A DNA stretch of 34,575 nucleotides. Source: CAZTAR01 sp043813895. Its GTDB lineage: Bacteria > Planctomycetota > Phycisphaerae > UBA1845 > UTPLA1. Below are positions 30,969 to 34,575 of the stretch, one piece after another. The position numbers were made by a program, and so were the translations under genes. Below the pieces are notes generated by a model. The model was not told the origin of the DNA and ran no database searches. It was given only the letters and a program-made list of their open reading frames with translations. Location of the stretch: positions 1-34,575 of the forward strand of contig JBDRKQ010000202.1 in NCBI GenBank assembly GCA_043813895.1, written 5' to 3'. The first letter of the stretch is position 1, and every line of letters starts with the position of its first letter.

Positions 30969-32081
30969 ATGATCTACCTGGACTACAACGCGACAACGCC
31001 GATCGCATCCGAGGTCGCCAAGGCTATGCAGCCGTTGATGCACGAGGAGTTCGGCAACCCGTCGAGTGGACACCCGCTCGGCCGGACGGCCAAGTCGGCG
31101 ATGGAGCAGGCCAGGGCGTCTGTCGCGGCCCTGATCGGCGCGGCGCCATCAGAGATTACCTTTACGAGCGGCGGCACCGAAGCCAGCAATACGATCATCA
31201 AGGGCGTTGCGCGCCGACTGGAATCGAAAGGCCGTCACTTCGTCACCACGGCCGTCGAGCATCCGGCCACACTCATGCCGATGCGGGCGCTCGAGGCGCT
31301 GGGCTACTCCCGTACGGAGGTCGGCGTCGACGAGTTCGGACACGTGGAGCCCGACGACATCCGCCGTGCGATCCGGCCTGACACGATCCTCATCAGCGTG
31401 ATGCACGCTCAAAACGAAGTCGGCACCATCGAGCCTGTTGCCGAGATTGGACGCATCGCGCGCGAGGCCGGTGTGCTGTTCCATGTTGACGCCGCCCAAT
31501 CGATGGGCAAGATCCCCGTCGACGTCACGGAAATGGGCGCGGACTTCCTCTCCATCGCGGGTCACAAGATGTACGCGCCCAAGGGCATTGGAGCGATGTA
31601 CGTTCGCAAGGGCATCGAACTCGAGCCGCTGATCCACGGAGCATCGCAGGAGTCCGGTCGCCGGGCCGGAACGGAGAACGTCATCATGGCGGTCGGCCTC
31701 GGTGCGGCAGCGGCATTGGCCGCCTCTCACCTGAGCGACGACACGGTCCTTACACTCCGCGACTACTTCTGGCAGCGCCTGTTCGACGCCTTCGGCGATC
31801 GCGTCGTTCTTAACGGCCATCCCGACAAACGCCTGCCGAGCACGGTGAATGTCAGCTTCCCGGCGTACGTCGGCGGAGAGGTCCTCGCGAAGCTGGACGG
31901 CGTGTACGCTTCCACCGGCGCGGCCTGTCACAGCGGTGACGCGAAACCGTCGTCCGTCCTGACGGCGATGGGCCTGGACCGCAAACGTGCGCTCGGCGCC
32001 ATCCGCTTCAGCCTCGGCCGACCGACGACGAGCGAGGAAATCGATCACGTCGTCGACATGTTGATCTCGGTCCTGCAATGA
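30969..32081 (+). CDS. Cysteine desulfurase (NifS/IscS class V aminotransferase)
   Basis: 370 residues. Releases sulfur from cysteine for Fe-S clusters, thiolated tRNA or cofactors, using pyridoxal phosphate. Visible are MIYLDYNATTPI at the start, FTSGGTEASNTIIKG (cofactor phosphate), EHPA (His98), HVDAAQSMGKIPVDV (Asp174), the Schiff-base lysine Lys200 in SIAGHKMYAPKGIG and the persulfide cysteine Cys320 in STGAACHSGDAKPSSVL. The ACHSG loop is short, as in NifS-like group II enzymes that work without a long IscU-contacting loop. GGGGAG lies 8 bases before the ATG. It is divergent from neuA, and no Fe-S assembly partner is adjacent. Confidence 0.92.
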   Translation: MIYLDYNATTPIASEVAKAMQPLMHEEFGNPSSGHPLGRTAKSAMEQARASVAALIGAAPSEITFTSGGTEASNTIIKGVARRLESKGRHFVTTAVEHPATLMPMRALEALGYSRTEVGVDEFGHVEPDDIRRAIRPDTILISVMHAQNEVGTIEPVAEIGRIAREAGVLFHVDAAQSMGKIPVDVTEMGADFLSIAGHKMYAPKGIGAMYVRKGIELEPLIHGASQESGRRAGTENVIMAVGLGAAAALAASHLSDDTVLTLRDYFWQRLFDAFGDRVVLNGHPDKRLPSTVNVSFPAYVGGEVLAKLDGVYASTGAACHSGDAKPSSVLTAMGLDRKRALGAIRFSLGRPTTSEEIDHVVDMLISVLQ

Positions 32082-32158
32082 GCCGTGTAAGGTGCGCCCC
32101 TGACGCACCTTGGGCTCTATTCGACCGTCACGCAGAAACAATACTGGAAAGGAACATC

Positions 32159-32401
32159 ATGGATCTTCAAACACTCACAACGTTCTTCATGTGGTGCACA
32201 ATCATCAACGGCGGCATTTTGATTCTGTGGACAGCATTCTCAGTTTTCGCCCCGGGTTTAGTGTATCGCACGCAAAGCAAATGGTTTCCCATTCCCCGAG
32301 AAACCTTCAACGTGGTCATCTACTCGTTCCTCGGGTTGTTCAAAGTCGTCTTCCTGGTCTTCAATATCGTTCCCTACGTGGCTCTGCTGATCGTCGGATG
32401 A
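32159..32401 (+). CDS. DUF6868-like small membrane protein
   Basis: 80 residues with two membrane segments (MWCTIINGGILILWTAFSVF and FLVFNIVPYVALLIVG) separated by a conserved-looking loop YRTQSKWFPIPRETFNVVIY. I recognise this as the DUF6868 pattern, found in marine bacteria of several phyla with no known function. AAAGGA lies 6 bases before the ATG. It follows the cysteine desulfurase gene by 77 bases and precedes a hairpin, so it may be the last gene of that transcript. Confidence 0.8.
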   Translation: MDLQTLTTFFMWCTIINGGILILWTAFSVFAPGLVYRTQSKWFPIPRETFNVVIYSFLGLFKVVFLVFNIVPYVALLIVG

Positions 32402-32419
32402 AATGGAGCATCCAATAAA

Positions 32420-32456
32420 GCTTGGCGGGCCAAGCCCACAGGTCGCAATCCGTGGG
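32420..32456. terminator. Pair of adjacent hairpins after the DUF6868 gene
   Basis: GCTTGGCGGGCCAAGC at 32420-32435 is a perfect hairpin, directly followed by CCCACAGGTCGCAATCCGTG (stem CCCAC-GG/CC-GTGGG with a bulge) to 32456. There is no long T-run. The CAATCCGTGGG part recurs at about 4408-4420 before the sigma factor gene, so this may be another repeat family as well as a transcript end. Confidence 0.55.
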
Positions 32457-32558
32457 TCTCAAAGAAACACAACAGGTGTCTTTGACTATTCGAGCGGCTG
32501 CGGACGTTGCCTGCAAGGTGTGGTCTGCGGAGCGGACAGTATTTCGGAGGCCGAACTC

Positions 32559-33317
32559 GTGTCAGAAGAAGACAATGCAGGACAGTGGCGTCTTTACGCG
32601 GACCTGGCGTGGCTTTGGCCGGTGATCAGCCCGCCGGCAGACTACGAACGCGATGCGAACGACATCACCGCGCTGCTGCGGGAGCACGTCCGGCGGGATC
32701 TTCGCACTGTGCTTGACCTCGGTTGCGGTGGCGGGCACGTCGACTACTGGTTGAAACGCCATTTCACAGTTGTCGGTATTGACCAGAGCGAGGCGATGCT
32801 GGCGCTGGCTTGCGAGTTGAACCCGGAGGCGACGTACCTGCGCGGTGATCTGCGCGATCCGCCGACGGCCGAGCGGTTCGACGCCGTCTTTCTCGGCGAC
32901 GCGGTCAACTACATGCTGAGTGAAGGCGATCTGCGGCAGGCGTTTCAGGCGGCCTACGATTGCCTCGCGCCAGGCGGTGTGTTCCTGACAGTCGCCGAGG
33001 AGACGCGCGAGCGGTTTACTGCGCCGCGGGCGCATGTGTCGCACCACGATTCAGGCCGAATTCACGTTACATTCATAGAGAACTACCACGATTCGGACGC
33101 CATCGACACAACATACGAGGTAACGCTGCTCTTCTTGATCTATGAAGGGGACAGGCTGACCGTGGCACACGACCGCCACCGCGGCGGTGTGTTCCCGCTG
33201 GCAACGTGGCACGCTGCCGCCGCCGGGGTTGGATTCGAGGTGCGGGAAACGACGCTTCGCTCCGCGGGCGTTCCCGCGATCATTGGCGTGAGACCCCCAG
33301 CGAGCGATACGGGGTGA
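32559..33317 (+). CDS. Class I SAM-dependent methyltransferase
   Basis: 252 residues starting with GTG, chosen because GGAGG lies 8 bases before it and because the product opens with the family start DNAGQWRLYADLAWLWPVIS. Motif I is VLDLGCGGGHVDYWL (51-65), followed by VVGIDQSEAML and, after LRGDLRDPP, FDAVFLGDAVNYML (motif IV region) and CLAPGGVFLTVAEE (motif V/VI region). It resembles small-molecule methyltransferases of the UbiE/YcgJ kind; the substrate is unknown. The 157 bases in front hold the hairpins described at 32420. An upstream in-frame ATG at 32403 would translate through them and is unlikely. Confidence 0.85.
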   Translation: MSEEDNAGQWRLYADLAWLWPVISPPADYERDANDITALLREHVRRDLRTVLDLGCGGGHVDYWLKRHFTVVGIDQSEAMLALACELNPEATYLRGDLRDPPTAERFDAVFLGDAVNYMLSEGDLRQAFQAAYDCLAPGGVFLTVAEETRERFTAPRAHVSHHDSGRIHVTFIENYHDSDAIDTTYEVTLLFLIYEGDRLTVAHDRHRGGVFPLATWHAAAAGVGFEVRETTLRSAGVPAIIGVRPPASDTG

Positions 33318-33586
33318 GTGGGGCCAGCGTAGGGTACGTCCCGGACGCACCTTCTGCTCTTAAGATCAGTGGCACGGCGTCAGTGCCTCGAAGCCAAGTT
33401 GCACGGGGTACGGGTGTGCCACCTGTATGGCACACTGGGGCAGAAAGGTTGACAAAAAGACTCGGATTGTGCTTGTGTTGGCGATTGCGGACGTGTATGC
33501 TCCAGGGGTCGGGAGCCCGCGGTGTGGCTTCCTGTATGGACTCGCCGGTTGACGGCCCAGTTGAAGAGACAGGAGAATGTGATCGT
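33318..33586. other. Gap without a supported gene
   Basis: About 270 bases. GTGTGCCACCTGTATGGCACAC at 33414-33435 is a good hairpin (GTGTGCCA and TGGCACAC, 6-base loop). TTGACA occurs at 33449-33454 with a possible -10 CGTGTATGCT about 40 bases on, which is too far. No promoter is assigned. Confidence 0.35.
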
Positions 33587-34402
33587 ATGAACGCAAACTT
33601 GTGGATTCCGATACTGTTGGTCTTGTTGGTTGGTTTTACTGCGCCTGTAGCGGCAGGCGTCTTCGACGACGAGGAACACCGTCTCACGTTGTTCAGTCTG
33701 GAGGAGCTTCGCGCGGAACTTGCGATCATCCACGACGTCGCGGTCTTCGATCAGCGGTGGGGCCCCGCGGCTTACGTGTTGAAGTGGAACGCGAACACGG
33801 AGGCCGTCGTCGTCCTGCGGGATGGACAAACCGGGACGGTGACGATGGACGGGCTGAACTTCTCGGCGTCGTTCTCCGAGCCGGACGGCCTGGCCGAGGG
33901 CCGGCTGTCCTTTGACAGCGCGGGCAGCCTCGTGTTCCTGCAGTTCGTCTCGAGCGGCGCCGGGCTGACGGCCGTGTGCAGGCCCTATGAGGACGGCGAG
34001 GTCCTGCCGGCCGCGACCGAGAAGCTTTGCCAGTGTCTCCACCCGGATTCTCCGCTCAGGAAGAAGAAAAGCTCCATCTCCGAGCCCACCTCTCCAGATG
34101 GCATGGCGCTCCCACCTGACGGCCGGTTGCCCAAAGGAACCACGGCCCAGAAGTCCATGGTCGGGCCCCACGAGGATGTATGCGATAGGGAGGGCGCATG
34201 TGACCTCGCAAATACAACGAACTGTGGATTGACCGGCGATGGCAAGGCACGACACTACACCTGCGAATGGGTAACCGTCGGTGATGACTGCGGGGATGTC
34301 TCGTTCGTCCCGCTTGCGGCGGGCGTCTCCGGCATGTGCCTGATGTACTCGTTTGCCACAGGGCGCCGCAGGCGGCGCAAGGTTCACGGGCATTCGCGGT
34401 AA
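33587..34402 (+). CDS. Exported Cys-rich protein of unknown function with hydrophobic-arginine C-terminus
   Basis: 271 residues. A signal peptide (MNANLWIPILLVLLVGFTAP ending VAAG) is followed by a beta-rich domain (YVLKWNANTEAVVVLRDGQT, GTVTMDGLNFSASFSEPDG, RLSFDSAGSLVFLQFVSSGA). From about residue 195 comes a small cysteine-rich part (CDREGACDLANTTNCGL, HYTCEW, GDDCGD) that could form disulfides outside the cytoplasm. The end, SFVPLAAGVSGMCLMYSFAT then GRRRRRKVHGHSR, combines a hydrophobic stretch with a basic tail, as in C-terminal sorting signals, though no known PEP- or MYX-type motif is seen. AGGAG lies 12 bases before the start. No family recognised. Confidence 0.65.
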   Translation: MNANLWIPILLVLLVGFTAPVAAGVFDDEEHRLTLFSLEELRAELAIIHDVAVFDQRWGPAAYVLKWNANTEAVVVLRDGQTGTVTMDGLNFSASFSEPDGLAEGRLSFDSAGSLVFLQFVSSGAGLTAVCRPYEDGEVLPAATEKLCQCLHPDSPLRKKKSSISEPTSPDGMALPPDGRLPKGTTAQKSMVGPHEDVCDREGACDLANTTNCGLTGDGKARHYTCEWVTVGDDCGDVSFVPLAAGVSGMCLMYSFATGRRRRRKVHGHSR

Positions 34403-34575
34403 ACCTTCGGGCGTGCGACGACATGGCCAGAGCGATTCACGGTTGGATGCACCTGTGGCACCGCCGTCTCGGCGGTGGGTTCACGGGCGAGACGCCCGTG
34501 CCACAGTCATAGACAAGCGTGAAATGCTATAGATTGTTCTCAGATAGAGGGGCCGTGTAGGCTGAGACCTGCGGC
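34403..34575. repeat. Palindromic repeat of the GGCGAGACGCCCGTG type
   Basis: At about 34453-34503 lie two adjacent palindromes: CACCGCCGTCTCGGCGGTG and CACGGGCGAGACGCCCGTG, the latter framed by GTGGCAC...GTGCCAC. GAGCGATTCACGG at 34432 resembles the TAGAGCGATTCGCACG that follows the DUF5989 gene at 13424. The rest of the window end shows no gene. Confidence 0.65.

Noticed and set aside
1..34575. tRNA or rRNA genes
   Set aside because: No acceptor/T-loop combinations or rRNA-like conserved stretches were seen on either strand.

Overview
The window reads like one contig of a moderately high-GC bacterium of the phylum Planctomycetota (perhaps a Phycisphaerae-like lineage; this is inference). 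Pointers are an ECF sigma factor with a zinc-finger anti-sigma and a transmembrane Ser/Thr kinase in one cluster, a prepilin-like N-terminus on a large protein ending in an H-x(11)-DG motif, a secreted PQQ-type propeller protein, a carbamoyltransferase/SxtJ/SxtK-like set, and intergenic space crowded with palindromic repeats. I see no rRNA, tRNA, CRISPR array or prophage.

Layout. 1-1236: a small LuxR-type regulator and a Y1/REP-associated transposase (RAYT) with its own palindromic repeats on both sides. 1237-4327 (minus): ECF sigma factor, zinc-finger protein and Ser/Thr kinase, with more of the same palindromes between the last two. 4753-6006: exported endonuclease/phosphatase-family protein. 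6448-6954: a promoter followed by two tandem genes for the same 36-residue hydrophobic peptide. 7433-9324: accD and a Na+/Ca2+ exchanger. 9663-13426: SGNH hydrolase, carbamoyltransferase, SxtJ-like and DUF5989/SxtK-like membrane proteins. 13427-14288: a repeat-only island. 14289-20922: HPt-like protein, HD-domain protein, MscS channel, a secreted acidic-tailed protein and a PQQ-like protein. 21039-23342 (minus): DUF599 membrane protein, anchored zinc ribbon, prepilin-like protein. 23780-26946: HtrA-like protease, apt, ASCH protein. 26969-30844 (minus): NicO-type metal transporter, HDOD protein, and overlapping neuB/neuA for nonulosonic acid activation. 30969-34402: cysteine desulfurase, DUF6868 protein, methyltransferase and a secreted Cys-rich protein of unknown role.

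How things fit together. Most genes are housekeeping or envelope functions in short operons. Two modules stand out: the SGNH/carbamoyltransferase/SxtJ/SxtK set, which probably decorates a surface or exported glycan or small molecule, and the NeuA/NeuB pair, which makes and activates a sialic-acid-like sugar. At least four families of palindromic repeats occur, and one has entered the coding sequence of the kinase, where it is translated in frame. The strongest candidate for something undescribed is the twin 36-residue peptide locus: the copies differ at 13 bases within sense codons, yet not at one amino acid.
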